DNA from: Suillus spraguei | Lineage: Eukaryota; Basidiomycota; Agaricomycetes; Boletales; Suillaceae | Reading direction: 5' to 3' | Assembly: GCA_016800925.1 (NCBI GenBank) | Contig: JABCPU010000361.1 | Coordinates: 1-64,000, forward strand | DNA: 64,000 nucleotides | Shown here: one piece after another, positions 21,601 through 33,165 of the stretch | Layout: the number at the start of each line of letters is the position of its first letter | Position numbering within the stretch: the first letter of the stretch is position 1 | Translations under genes and position numbers: made by a program | Notes under the pieces: generated by a model | What the model saw: the letters and a program-made list of their open reading frames with translations, nothing else | Told to the model about the DNA's origin: nothing | The model's database searches: none

Positions 21601-24600
21601 GTGGCTGCGTCATCAGTCCATCAAAGACAACATTCTATTTGGGCAACCTCTTGACGAGGAGAGGTACAACAATGTCATCGAGTGCTGTGCGCTGCGGCCG
21701 GACTTGAATATCTTAGAGGATGGAGACGATACCGAGATTGGCTCTAGGGGAGTCAGTTTGTCGGGTGGCCAAAAAGCTCGGTAAGACATGGCTTTTAGAT
21801 CTTTGTTCGGAATGCTCACAGTCTTCAGTGTTGCGCTTGCTCGTGCCGTGTATGCTCGCACAAAGTATGTCCTGTTGGATGATCCATTGAGTGCTGTGGT
21901 GAGTGTTACTATTTGTCTGTCCATGTGCTGTCCTCGTACTTATATATATATTGCGAATAGGACAGTCACACTGCGCGGTTCTTATACGAAAGACTCTTCC
22001 GCGGACCGTTGATGGCAAGCCGTACAGTGGTACGTCTTTCGTTCACGATGATACGACGCGGTGTTAAATCTGTTCACAGATCTTAGTTACTCACCACGTA
22101 GAGCTTGTGCTCCCTGGCACTTATTACCTCGTTCGCATGCTGGATGGTCGCATTGATGCCAAGGGTACTGTCAAGGATCTCCGTACTCAAGGCATTCTGG
22201 ACCACATTGCACAGGATTCCACTGCGGAAGTCAAGGAGGAGGAGCCTGTAATGGCCACCGAGATTTCCATCGAAGCGCAGGAGGACAACACCGAGGCAGA
22301 CGCGTCTGTAGAACCAAAGAAAAAGCCTCGCAAGCTTATCAAGGATGAACACCGGGAAGCTGGAGGTGTCAAGTGGTCAATTTATAATGCGTACTTGAAG
22401 GCATCGTAAGGATTTTGTTACATTTCAGATTTCCATGGCTGACTGCGGGCAGATCGTACCGGACGTGGTTTATGCTTGGGATTCTCATTGTTTGTTCGCA
22501 GAGCTTAGGTGTTATTGAGAAGCTCTGGGTTCGGGTTAGTCGACACTTTCTTTTTCTTCATCGTCATTTTATGTTTGTTATAGGAATGGGGTCAAGCATA
22601 CGACCGTGGTGCTCAGCCAAGTCTATACATGATGACATCCTCTGCATTAACCGAGAACGAGGCGCTGATGAATGACTACGTGCCTTATCATGACTATCAA
22701 CTCTACTCGAACAGCTACCTCCATGTCAATACGTCTGGCTTTGGTCCTGTCACGTTACCTGACGTTCATGAACACCCGCTATTCTACGTCGGTATTTATG
22801 CGCTGATCGGATTCGCTACCGCGACAGTCAGCGTGTTGTCGATTGCTATTCAATACAACGGAGCGTTGAAAGCATCGAGGTCTATCTTCCGCAAGCTCTT
22901 GACAGGTGTTGTGCGCGCCACGATGCGCTGGCATGATATCACCCCGGCTGGTCGCATGCTCAATAGGTTCGGAAAAGTGAGGCTGAAAGTACTGTGTTTT
23001 TGAATCGTCAACTCACGCATGATGGTCTCTAGGATATTGAAACCATTGACAGCAATCTCGCGAGCTCGCTATCAGCTGTGAACTCTTCATTGGCGACGTT
23101 TGCGGCTGCGATTCTCACTGTCGTGTAAGTCATTGCTCATGTCTAAATAAGTTACAAGCTCATGCATTAACATTAACTTCCTAGCTTTTTCTTCCCGATT
23201 TTCCTTATCCCTGCTGTGATCATAGGTTTCTTCTACCGCATGTTAGCTCTTGGGTATCTGAAGACTGGGAGAGATCTTCGTCGTATGGAGTCTAATTCCC
23301 GGTCGCCTATCTTCTCTGGGTTTGGCGAGCTGCTCGAAGGTATTGTTACGGTTCGGGCTTTCTCTGCTGAACAGCGCTTTTTGGATGACCTACACGACAA
23401 GATCGACGTTACTACCAAGGTGGACGCAAATTTAGTCTTACTGTACGACGACACACTCACGGTTACTATGACAGATGTGGTATAATTTCTGGATGACAAA
23501 CCGATGGCTCTTATTGAATTTCGATGCCCTCGGTGGATTGGCTGTGTTGACGACTACTCTCCTCGCAGTATCAGGTTATGTCACAGCTGGTACCGCGGCT
23601 TTGTGTATCACGAGTTCTATGACCTTTACTACCAGTGTTTATTGGGCCTGTCGGTTCTGGACCGCACTTGAACTTGATTTAAAGTATGTGGAGATGATTT
23701 GCAATGTTCTTATGCTCATGTGCATCCGTCCTGCCCTTTCAGCTCCGTCGAGCGTGTTGTAGAATACCTCGATTTACCACAAGAGCCTCCTGCCATCATC
23801 GAGTCGAGTCGTCCTCCTGCTTATTGGCCTTCTAGCTCGACGAAGGAAGGCTTGCTAACCGTCGAGGACCTGGTCATCAAATATGCCCCTGAGCTCCCTC
23901 CTGTCTTGCATAATGTTTCTTTTACTTTGAATGCGAAGGAGCGAATTGGGCTTTTGGGACGCACAGGTAGTGGAAAGTCGACTTTGGCGATGAGTATTCT
24001 TCGCTTTGTAGGTGACGCTTGATGAAGGATAGTCTATGTTTGCTGAGCTGATGTGTTAGGTCGATCCTGCCAGCGGTCGTATCCTGATCGACGGGATTGA
24101 TATCTCTACGATTGGTGTCCATGACCTTCGCTCTCGTTTGGTGAGTTTGCAATCTGTTAGTTGTGTGTACTCTGTTGCTAACTTGTATGTCAGACTTTTA
24201 TTCCTCAGGTGAGTCTATATTGTGGTGCTGTGCCTCGCACGGGATTGATCTAGCAACAGGATGCGACACTGTTCTCGGGCACATTGAGAGATAACCTCGA
24301 TCCATTCAGTGCGTCATTATTTCTGGTTGTTGATACATAGATACTGAACCCCCTTCAGGTGAGCATGAAGATAGCGAATGTTTGGACGTACTGTACCGCG
24401 TGCAAATGCTCAGTGAAAGTGCTTACCAATCTCAACATAACTCCCGCACACCATCTCGTGCATCCACGCCTGACGATGTTGCCTCTTCTGCCGCGTCGAC
24501 GGCTGTCACCGACGTGGACCCCAAGACGACCATTACACTCGATACCCAGGTGTCCGCAGGCGGCACAAACTTTTCACAGGGTCAACGGCAGCTTATCGCG

Positions 24601-25049
24601 ATGGCGCGCGCATTGCTTAGGCGGAGCTCGATTATTGTGCTTGATGAGGCAACAAGCAGCATTGATTTTGGTACCGACGCCAAAATTCAGGCGACGATCA
24701 GGGAGGAGTTCACAGATTCCTTATTGCTCACAGGTCAGTTATTTATTTTGGGAGATTGGCTGGCATTCACTAATGTCATACTGTTTTGTCTTAGTCGCGC
24801 ACAGATTACGCACCGTGATTGATTACGACCGTCTTATTGTGCTTGATGCAGGAGAGGTGCGTGTTACAATAGGTTATTCGGCTCATACTCATGTGACTCC
24901 AGGTTGCGGAGTTCGACACACCTTTGAATCTGATTCAGAAGGAGAATGGCATTTTCAGGACGATGTGCCTTAAGAGTGGAACGTTCACTGAGCTTGAAGC
25001 GGCTGCCAAGGCCAAGGCTGAACGCGATGCAGCTGGCGGTAGGGCATAA
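18656..25049 (+). CDS. ABCC-type (MRP/YOR1-like) full-length ABC transporter
   Basis: ATP-driven exporter of conjugates or drugs across the plasma or vacuole membrane. It starts at ATG 18656 with an N-terminal membrane domain, then a first transmembrane core (from [16 protein letters not shown]). Nucleotide-binding domain 1 has Walker A GPTASGKT near 21401, signature LSGGQKAR and Walker [17 protein letters not shown] charged linker and a second core ([19 protein letters not shown] onward) follow. Domain 2 has Walker [10 protein letters not shown] near 23957, the variant signature [17 protein letters not shown], Walker [13 protein letters not shown] and switch AHRLRT. The frame ends at TAA 25047-25049. 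Many introns of about 50 nt can be read through without breaks; one acceptor choice at about 20881 was needed to keep SIALFGMIR in frame. It looks intact. A deleted partial copy lies at 37924-38510. Confidence 0.9.
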
Positions 25050-26121
25050 TCGAGTACTTGACTGAGTGAATCACGAGTCGAGTTGTTTCGTATATTTAAA
25101 AATGTTTTCAATGGTGGTTTTCTTATAATCAGGCGTAAGCTGAGAGCGGATCCAGATATAATTGACCATCTTCCCTCCAATGATGTGGACTCCCACTACG
25201 GAGAGTTCCTAACGCAAGGTATTAAATCCAGTCTCCCCATAGTCTTCAAATTATAAAGTAAGATAGTCGTTTCTTCTACTTACACGCCAGACGTCCCCAA
25301 AGCTGGTCCGGAGGTTTGCTCGAATTCTAGTATTGTTCAGGCCGAAATCTGGCCAAATCTCTGTTCGAGCTCAACATTTCTGAAGCGTTCGGAAGGCCGG
25401 TGTTCGCAGTCCACGGTAGTTAGCAGTTTGCATTTTTTGGTGAACTTCAAATAACTCCACCATGGAGGGAAAAAACTGTTCACGAGCCAAGTTTGCATTT
25501 AGTGCGAGCGACATTGTACCTTGGCGTCAGATAACTGACGTTGAGGCTGCTCAAAGATATTGCCAAAGGTGTATCGAGCCTATCAGCATGATGGTAGTCA
25601 GCAACGTTTGAGGGTTCTCGACTTCTCGTGCGTTTCGTCCGGGCTTGAGCCCCAGTGAAAAACTGACTGTGATGGGAACGGGCGGTGTGCAATAAGATCA
25701 GTGGTTTGCCCAGCGATCGTTGAAAAAAACACTCAGGTGATGTTTATCAAATAAGATGAGAATCATATCACATTCGCAATATTATGGGGCAAAGTCTCCG
25801 AGGGCCCATATCATTTGAGCACATCAAGCGCATGTACACACGGCCTAATAGTGTAGAATACATTGCCATTTGATATTGATTTGATAGAGCTCGACGCTTA
25901 CTAAGTACTATGCCATCGCGGTAGTATGGAAAGCCAGACCAGCGTGCTCTACTTCTCAGAAACCTATGGAAAGCCGGAGCACCGTGCTCGTTTTGCCAGC
26001 GACTTTGGTCACATGCAGTTGAGGGACCCCAAACACTGCGTGCAAATAATACTTTGATATAAGCATGTCCAAACAAAACGTGAATCTACAAGCCCCAGCA
26101 AGAAATCTACAAGTCCCAAGA
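25050..26121. other. Intergenic between convergent ABC transporter and alpha-kinase
   Basis: Contains no supported gene. Bases about 25500-25660 resemble 38510-38740, marking the transporter's downstream flank in the duplicated fragment. A short piece of the unnamed repeat lies at about 25928-26000. Confidence 0.45.
25928..26000. repeat. Fragment of the unnamed repeat
   Basis: Words around tatggaaagccaga and gtgctctacttctcag match the unnamed repeat near 605-660 and are partly doubled here. Confidence 0.6.
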
Positions 26122-27587
26122 TTAATCTGTCTCCGTCTCTGCTTCGTCAATTTCCAACTTTTCGTAAATTTTCAACTTAAAGCCACTCCATTTACAAAAC
26201 TTGTTGCAATTGTGCTCCTTCTCGAATGTGCTAACTGCACGTTCGATGTTGCCATCCCCGAAGATATCATCCTTCCCTTTGTTGACCAGGCTATAGTCCC
26301 CAGTTGAGTTACGAGTAATATTTTAAAATGAAATCACGTACGGATGTGTAAGAACTTGAGGGTCAGACAAAATCTCCAATCCACCTTGGTAATCGGAAAT
26401 GAAAGCGAGACCGCCGGTTTTGGCAAACTGTATGTGTTGCGTGCAAGCTAGAAATTCGGCGATTTCATAGCCAACCTCGTATGGATCAAGCATAGGGTTG
26501 CAATCCATATTATGGATATATTTGATGAAATCATCGGTGATCAACTCTTCGACGAGGTACCCAGCCCGAGGCATGGTCAGTGACTTTGATTTGTGGCCAG
26601 GTTGTGTGTGATCGTGTGACAATGCGAGACCGGCCTCGACAAAACGCAAGCGAGGGATGTGAAAGGGCGGAGTGTCGGATGAATTAGCAACACAATGGTC
26701 TATGTATTCATATGCAAATGTGAGCAATGAGCGTGCCCAGTACAAGACATTGGCTTCTCTGAACAGCTTTGGAAGCTCGTCACTTATCGTATAGCGTCCA
26801 ATCGAAAAATTGATCGGGTTTGTGCTGCTGCCTGGAGGGTACTTCTTGTAAAATGGTCGCTTGACAGCGACCTTCTGGCGTGGGCGTGAACCTAAAGGAA
26901 TTTCGGGGGCTGATAAAAGCGTCAAGAACCCAGGATGGGCCGTCTTGAAGCCTCCAACGCCAAGCATGTCGTCCGTCGAGGTCTGAACTGTAAGTCGGCC
27001 GCTGTGGCTCAATTCGGTGTCCGTGCGGAAGGCAGCATGAAGCTTTGGGTCGTCTAAAATGACTGATAGCGGGCGTGTTGGGATGGGGAAGAATTCAATA
27101 TTCTCGTGCTGTATAGTGAGCACTAGGAGGTGTGATGTCAGAGAAGGACTAAGAGTAATAGCACGTACTTACTTTGTCGGACATCTATGTCTGTAGTCCC
27201 ACCAGACTGCAAAACTTCCCGCAGCTGTTCTCGATCTGGAGAACGGAAACCAACATTGGCAGATGCCATTTTCTTGAGGGGAGGCGAGGATGGGACACTC
27301 GCAATCTCACGCTGAAACGGCCGCTTGACTGGCGCTTTGGACAGTGCCGCTTCAGATGGTGCTTCGACTGATGAGATAGTCAACGAATCAGCCTGAGTGC
27401 CAGCCACAGCCAGCGCGCTTGAATGGATGCAAACAAAGCGCCCGCGCTGGCCAATGACGATTGTCGCAATGTAGAAACATGGATCTCCCTTCAAAATCTT
27501 TGCAGCACAGGCAGAACGTTCACAAATGAGATCTTCTTTGGCAAACGCATCTTCAGTGAACTGTGACGCAAGTTCGTAGGAGGCCAT
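26122..27587 (-). CDS. Alpha-type (MHCK/eEF2K-like) protein kinase, fungal group
   Basis: Atypical kinase of the alpha-kinase family, expanded in mushroom-forming fungi. It starts at ATG 27587 (MASYELASQFTED) with a Cys-containing region resembling a small zinc module (ERSACAAKI, GDPCFYIAT). The catalytic domain follows: VAVKRPFYKK supplies the ATP-binding lysine, then DELPKLFREANVLYWARSLL, YLVEELI, the QHIQFAKTGGLAFISDYQGG core, the glycine-rich GDGNIERAV loop, and zinc-ligand cysteines in HNCNKFCKW. Introns at 27123-27172 and 26291-26341 join the exons in frame; without the second, the protein would stop early at VISF. The stop is TAA at 26122-26124. It appears complete. Substrate unknown. 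Confidence 0.87.
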
Positions 27588-27740
27588 GAATGTTGAAGGT
27601 GTGAGACGAGGACAGACACGATGAAGGTGCGAGAAACAATATATTTCAATGCAGGATTAAATACGGTCAGTCGCTCAGAACGAGCGGTCAGAGCCTCTGT
27701 GGCCATACTACCTAGTTAGCAAAATGAGAGCACATCTACC

Positions 27741-27900
27741 GGACCGTCAGTAACTCAGAATGAGCATCCAGATGGTGAACGGACCGTCAGTAACTCAGAA
27801 TGAGCATCCAGATGGTGAACGGACCGTCAGTAACTCAGAATGAGCATCCAGATGGTGAACGGACCGTCAGTAACTCAGAATGAGCATTCAGATGGTGAAC
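27741..27900. repeat. Four tandem copies of a 40-bp unit
   Basis: Units begin at 27741, 27781, 27821 and 27861 (ggaccgtcagtaactcagaa...). They are identical except for one base in the fourth. A fifth partial match (cggtcagtcgctcagaacga) lies upstream at 27663. They are adjacent, without spacers, and sit just upstream of the alpha-kinase start. Confidence 0.9.
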
Positions 27901-28059
27901 AAGTTACTCGGAATGAGTGAGACTAAGCTAGAGCACCAACAGAATGAGTGAGTGAGACTAAGCTAGAGCGCCAAGTGAGAACACGTACTGGAGCCTCTGA
28001 GCATGTGGTGAAGCCGGAGTGGTGAAGCCCGAGGTTGTTTGCGGCATCAATGGGGCGAT

Positions 28060-28140
28060 TTGCATGGGAGGATTGAAAGAGGGAGGATTGAAAGAGGGAG
28101 GATGATGAATTGAAAGAGGGAGGATGAAAGAGCGCCATAA
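28060..28140. repeat. Purine-rich gggaggattgaaaga tandem repeat
   Basis: Four or more imperfect copies of gggaggat(t)gaaaga in about 80 bp, giving a strong purine strand bias. Confidence 0.8.
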
Positions 28141-28257
28141 ACCTCTGTGATTTGATGAACGAAAGAGGCGAGGCATGTAAGTGGTGTGAGGTTTGCGGCA
28201 TGAAAGAGGCGATCTGCAGTTTGCGGCATGCACCAGCACAGCTTGCACAATATGAAA

Positions 28258-28406
28258 GGGGCGATCTAACACCAATGAAAGGCATGGAAGTGCGGCATGA
28301 AAGAGGCGATGCGCAATGCGCATGTAATCCGGCGATCTAACACCAATGAAAGGCACATGGAAGTGCGGCATGAAAGAGGCGATGCGCAGTGCGCAATGCG
28401 CATGTG
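28258..28406. repeat. Two tandem copies of a roughly 70-bp unit
   Basis: The unit (ggcgatctaacaccaatgaa ... gcgatgcgcaatgcgcatg) appears at about 28260-28330 and 28331-28406. Its end, gatgcgcaatgcgcatg, contains the short palindrome atgcgcat. It is part of a repeat-rich 27.7-28.6 kb stretch upstream of the integrase-like gene. Confidence 0.75.
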
Positions 28407-28648
28407 ATCCGAGGAGTCGGCGAGGACCTTAACTGCACAACTTGAAGTCAGAACAAGGTAAGTCTTTTACAGTACCTATGGACATACCTTGCAAGTTGAG
28501 TGATATCCGAGGACCTTAACCAGTGCGCAAGTCAGAACTTCATCAGAAGTTCAGAACAAGGTAAGTCGGAGGCTTTACTGTGACTTTACGGAGATAATAA
28601 ATATAACAGCATCGTAAAGTGGGACCATACCGTCCTGCACCCCTTATC

Positions 28649-30585
28649 ATGCCCAACCAGCATAAACCAACACGTAAGTGTGGCGCATTCGCTTCAATAC
28701 CACTCCCTGACTTTGATCTTCATCCTAGCCCCCTTAGATGAACTCGCGCCTCATATACTACGCTATTGGAAGACACGGCTCAACGACAAAGAAATCGTCC
28801 AGGCCTTACAAAAACATTTCAATACAGAACGCTACGGTATCGGGTACGTATACGATATTTATGATTAGCTGACTTAATTGCTCATAACTATCCTAGACTC
28901 ACAAAGTTTCGTCAAATCCGTGTGGACATGGGCCTTGAACGGTCTCGCCGGCAGGGTCACACTATAGAAACAATCCACGAAGCTGTGACGGATCTTCGCA
29001 AGATGTACCCTCACGCCGGAACACGAGAGATGATCAGTCTGCTCTTTCACGAAAAGAGTATGAGTGTATCTAGGTAATTTTGTCAAGTTGATCTGTTTGT
29101 CAAAGACTGACATCGCAACCGTGACTATAATAGATCAGTCATGATGTCTTACTTCGCTGCCTATGAACCAGAACTCGTGCGACAACGTAAGGCCAGAAAA
29201 TTGAAACGAAAGCGCTTCTGGGCAGCTGGCGTTAACGATCTCTTTGCCGTTGACCAGCACGACAAATGGCTCAGATTTGGGCTCGGTCTTCACACTGGAA
29301 TCGAGCCGTTTTCAGGGCGGATAATGTGGATCCGAGTTTGGCATTCTAACAGAAACCCACAGTTAATCCTCAACTACTATCTCGACACAATCGCAGAACT
29401 TGGCCGTGAGTGATATGCCATTTGTAAATACTTCACTGACGCAAGTGCTAGATATGCCGCTGATCACTCAATCCGATTTAGGGTCCGAAAATTATGGCAT
29501 TGCGAACGCGCAGACGCTTCTTCGCCAGCGCTATGACCCAACCCTGCAAGGAACTCTGCAACATCGTTGGATGCGCACGAAGAAAAACGTAATGCCGGAA
29601 ATCACTTGGTCACAACTCCGGCGTAGGTTCACACCTGGCTTCGAGAATTTGCTGGACGAAGGTGTCATTGAGGGTTGGTACGACTCAGCGGATACTCTCC
29701 AAATGTACGTAGCGCTTGTCTTATGGTCCTATGCCCTTATATGTCTTGTTGTCTTCTAGGATGATTTTTCGTTGGGTTTTTATACCCTGGCTGCAGCAGG
29801 AGCTTGACGCTTATAGAGACCGAGTGAACAATTCCGCCAAGAGGCGTGACCGCAACAAGGTATCTACTTATTTCTGTCTCATTAAAATGTGTGCTTACAA
29901 TCCCCCTAGGTACTCCCACACGGTGTCCCAACTCTTATCTACCATTCTCCCGAAGATTTCGGAGCATTGGATTTCAAGGTATTCATTTGCACAAGTGACC
30001 GCACACAAAGGCTTACTTGACTATGCCAACTAGGTTTCTATAGATCGCGAGGGCATCGACTACGTTCGCAATGTCTATATCGATGCTTCCAACCCGGTAT
30101 TCGACCTTGTCCCACCTATGCTTGGCAACTTTATCGAGCATTGTTATGATGCAATGGGGCGCCCTGCAGTGACTCGGTCATCAGTTTGGACTGTATATAG
30201 GAATGTGCTGTCTGCTGTACAGCTTGCAGAGAACCCACATCCCAACTTACTACTGACTCGGACGGAAAATGAAGGTGCCGCCACCGGTGCATTGACATTG
30301 ATCAGTGGCCATGCCGATTTACCTTTCAACGAGGAACCGGATGACATGTATTACATGGGTGGCGTGCGTGGAGGATTGGGCCTAGGTACGACGCAAATCT
30401 CCTTTAATCAATTATATACTGACGAGGCCAAAGGTGATTCTCACGTCCACAACTTAAACGCTCTAGCCGAGCTGGATGAACCTGATGTTCCATTGGATGG
30501 CAGTTCTGCGGGTGTTGGACCCTTAATTGTTTGGCAATTTTCGAGTGATGAGTCAGAGAATGATGGCGCAGTGGATGAATGGTGA
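28649..30585 (+). CDS. Integrase-like (DDE/rve-type) protein of a fungal family, apparently intact
   Basis: Eight exons joined by GT-AG introns of about 45-60 nt give one uninterrupted protein from ATG 28649 to TGA 30583-30585. An N-terminal region (ILRYWKTRLNDKEIVQAL, FRQIRVDMGLERSRRQGHTI) resembles a DNA-binding helix domain. The catalytic-looking core has VDQHDKWLRFGLGLHTGIEP with the first Asp, ITQSDLGSENYGIANAQ with the second Asp, and QLRRRFTPGFENLLDEG with a candidate Glu. RDRNKVLPHGVP and an acidic C-terminal tail (SDESENDGAVDEW) follow. I recognise the family as common in Agaricomycetes, but not its element name. No terminal repeats are seen around it, so it may be a domesticated or solo copy. 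Confidence is high for the gene and moderate for enzymatic function. Confidence 0.82.
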
Positions 30586-31308
30586 TATTCGAATTGTGTT
30601 AGTGTACTTCGTGACTGGACCGTCGTTTTTCGAGGTTGAAATTATACTTCGTAGTCACTTGTTTTACTAGGTGCAAATACTGGGTTGGCTCCAAGGCGTG
30701 TCTGGAGTCCCGTCGAAACTTTTTGCCTAATAAGGCAATGCACGTGAGCACGGTGCTCTGGCAAATGAGCACGGTGCTCTGGCTTTCCATAGAAACCTTC
30801 CTAGTAAGGTAAATAGCTTCTATTGGCCTCCGAACACCTTGTGCGACTCGCGACTGTTCGAAAAATTCAAAATTTATTGACCGTCAGTTATTTAATGCGT
30901 GTGCAGGTCTGGAGCTTTGGCCGCAAGAAATATATCTTGTGAAAGCAGACGATGGAATAATCTGTGCCTGCGAAACATAAACCGTGCCAAAACGCAATGA
31001 TGGCTTCCAAATCTAGGCTCAGGTAAATGGTCACGGTGAACAGTTATCGCAATGATTTAGACACACCTTTTATGTGCCCCAATAGCAAAGAATGTTCAAA
31101 ATACTAATAGGTCTCTTTGCTTGCAAAGTTCTTCTTGATCGCGAGTGCATTCTAAAATCACTGCAGATGCTCTGTACAGTGGCCCACAGATCAGCGCCTG
31201 ATATCGCAGACACGTCTACAGACACCAATCCATCCAATATGCAATCGACTAAGCCCGAAGTGGAACTACATAAAACCTGCGGCAGCCCCACGAGTCACAA
31301 CACCCAAT
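30586..31308. other. Intergenic with a repeat fragment
   Basis: At about 30735-30850 a piece of the unnamed repeat is present (gtgctctggctttccatagaa, then cttcctagtaaggtaa), preceded by a doubled gagcacggtgctctgg. No gene is supported in the remainder. Confidence 0.5.
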
Positions 31309-33165
31309 ATAATTAGTGTTTCAGACTCGGACGCGTGTCCGAAGGTATGACTCGCTAGGGAGCAAATATTAATATTGCGACAACAATTTGCACAGGGGCG
31401 AACCTCTAAGGAAACTATCCATCAGTGACGAGGTGTGTCGTGATTGGAATGAAATGTTGTTATCGGTAGGTTTCGAACCTACACAATCTAAGAGAAGCAG
31501 ACTTTAAGTCTGTTGTAGGAACCGCCAGGCTAGACCAGTTGCAGTGAACTTCTAAAGAACCTATTGACGAGTGAATATCAAGGTGTGTTCCGGTAGAAAA
31601 AAGCTCGGTGTCAGCAGGTTTCGATCCTGCACAGTCCAAGAAAAACAGAATTTGATTATGTTGTAGCAGGCGATCTGGCAGTTACGGTGAACTTCTAAAG
31701 AAACCATCCACGAGTGAATGTCAAGGTGTATTCTGATAGAAAAAAAACTTGTCATCAGCAGGTTTCAAACCTGCACAGTCCAAGAGAAATAGATTTTGAT
31801 GCTATTGTAGCAACCACGAGGCTAGACCAGTTACGATGGACTTCCAAAGAAACCATCCACGAGTGAATGTTACAGTGTGTTCCGATAGAAAAAATCTCAT
31901 CGTCGGCAGGTTTCGAAACTGCACGACGCAGGAGAAACAGATTTTGATTCTGCCGTAGCAACCACCAGACTAGACCAGTTGCAGTGAACTGCCAGAGAAA
32001 CCATCCACAAGTGAATGTCAACATGTGTTCCGATAGAAAAAACCTTGTCGTCAGCAGGTTTCAAACCTGCACGGTGGAAGAGAAACAGATTTTGATTCTG
32101 TTGTAGTAACCACCTGGCTAAGACCAGTTATGATTAACTTCTAAAGAAACCATCTATGAACGAATGCCAAAGTGTGTTCCAATAGAAAAAACTGTAGGTT
32201 AGCAGGTCTCGAACCTGTACAGTCCAAGAGAAACAGATTTTGATTCTGTTAGCAACCACCTGGACAAGACCCGATACGATGGACTTCTAAACAAACCATC
32301 CATGAATGAGTGAATGTTCCGACAGAAAAACCTCGTCGTCGGCAGGTTCCAAAGAGAAACATATTTTGATTCTGTTGTGGTAACCACGCTGACCAGGTCA
32401 AAGTCTTTAACTCTTCCACTTGGCGACTCAGAGACCTCCCAAGTTGAAAACTTATGGGGACCCTGATTGACACGGCCCGAAAAAGATGACATGAACAGTA
32501 AAATTCGAGTCTGAACGTCTACGGGACAATACAATTGCCCCGACGAGGGACAAAGACTGGGATAATTCTAATTCACCATCATTAGCAGCAGGTTCAATAT
32601 GATTGATGTTACCACTAAGTACACACGGAGTTTCTGGAAACACAGAAGGCAATCAGCAGATACTAAAAAAACGAGGACGATGAGACACTGTCACCACCTT
32701 GAGTTGAAGGCCAGACATGCAGGATTGGAGACGGGAGTCTCATCTTCCCACAAAACGGTGGCCGTGCAGCAATCCAGTTCATCCCAAACATAACATCATG
32801 ACCTCGAACTCGACACCGACAATGAGAGTACGGTAATGGACCACTGAGGCCATGGGGATTTCAGCGAAACGCGAACTTGGCCGAGCGAACGAGCAATCGA
32901 AGAAGATGAGAGAAGAATACGATTCAAGGTCAGAAGCAACACATGCAGGAAGACGACCGATTTGAATGAGGTCCCAGTGGTAAAAAAACGATATAACCCA
33001 CTCCCTTATGGTAGTGGGAATAAATCTATATGACACATTAGAATGGTCATTGGTCGCACAGGGTGTTCGGAGGCCCATGGAAGCACTTAACTTACTAGGA
33101 AGGTCCTGAGAAGTGGAAGCCCGGTTGGAAGTAGAGCATGGTGGTCTGGCTTTCCATACGGTAGC
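31309..33165 (-). repeat. Unnamed repeat, copy 3 (inverted relative to copy 1)
   Basis: Reverse complement of about 600-2134. The end at about 31309 (caatataattagtg) matches the right end of copy 1, and 32456-32490 matches 1266-1300. The other end stops near the catggtggtctggctttcc words at about 33140-33165. It holds seven tRNA-like units compared with five in copy 1, so unit number varies between copies. Confidence 0.8.
31440..32395 (-). repeat. Tandem array of seven tRNA-Leu-like units (copy 3)
   Basis: Read on the minus strand. B-box-like cores lie at plus-strand 31469, 31617, 31761, 31909, 32057, 32205 and 32344, spaced 148, 144, 148, 148, 148 and 139 bp. The outermost, at 31469, is an exact B box; its anticodon-arm hairpin has loop cttaaag, which would give UAA, another leucine anticodon, while most others have a CAA-type loop. 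T runs (A runs on the plus strand, for example 31740-31747 and 32035-32042) follow most T-arm sequences. Folding outside the anticodon and T arms is poor. Confidence 0.7.

Noticed and set aside
27741..27900. Possible CRISPR array
   Set aside because: The 40-bp copies are directly adjacent with no spacers, and the genome is eukaryotic by its introns.
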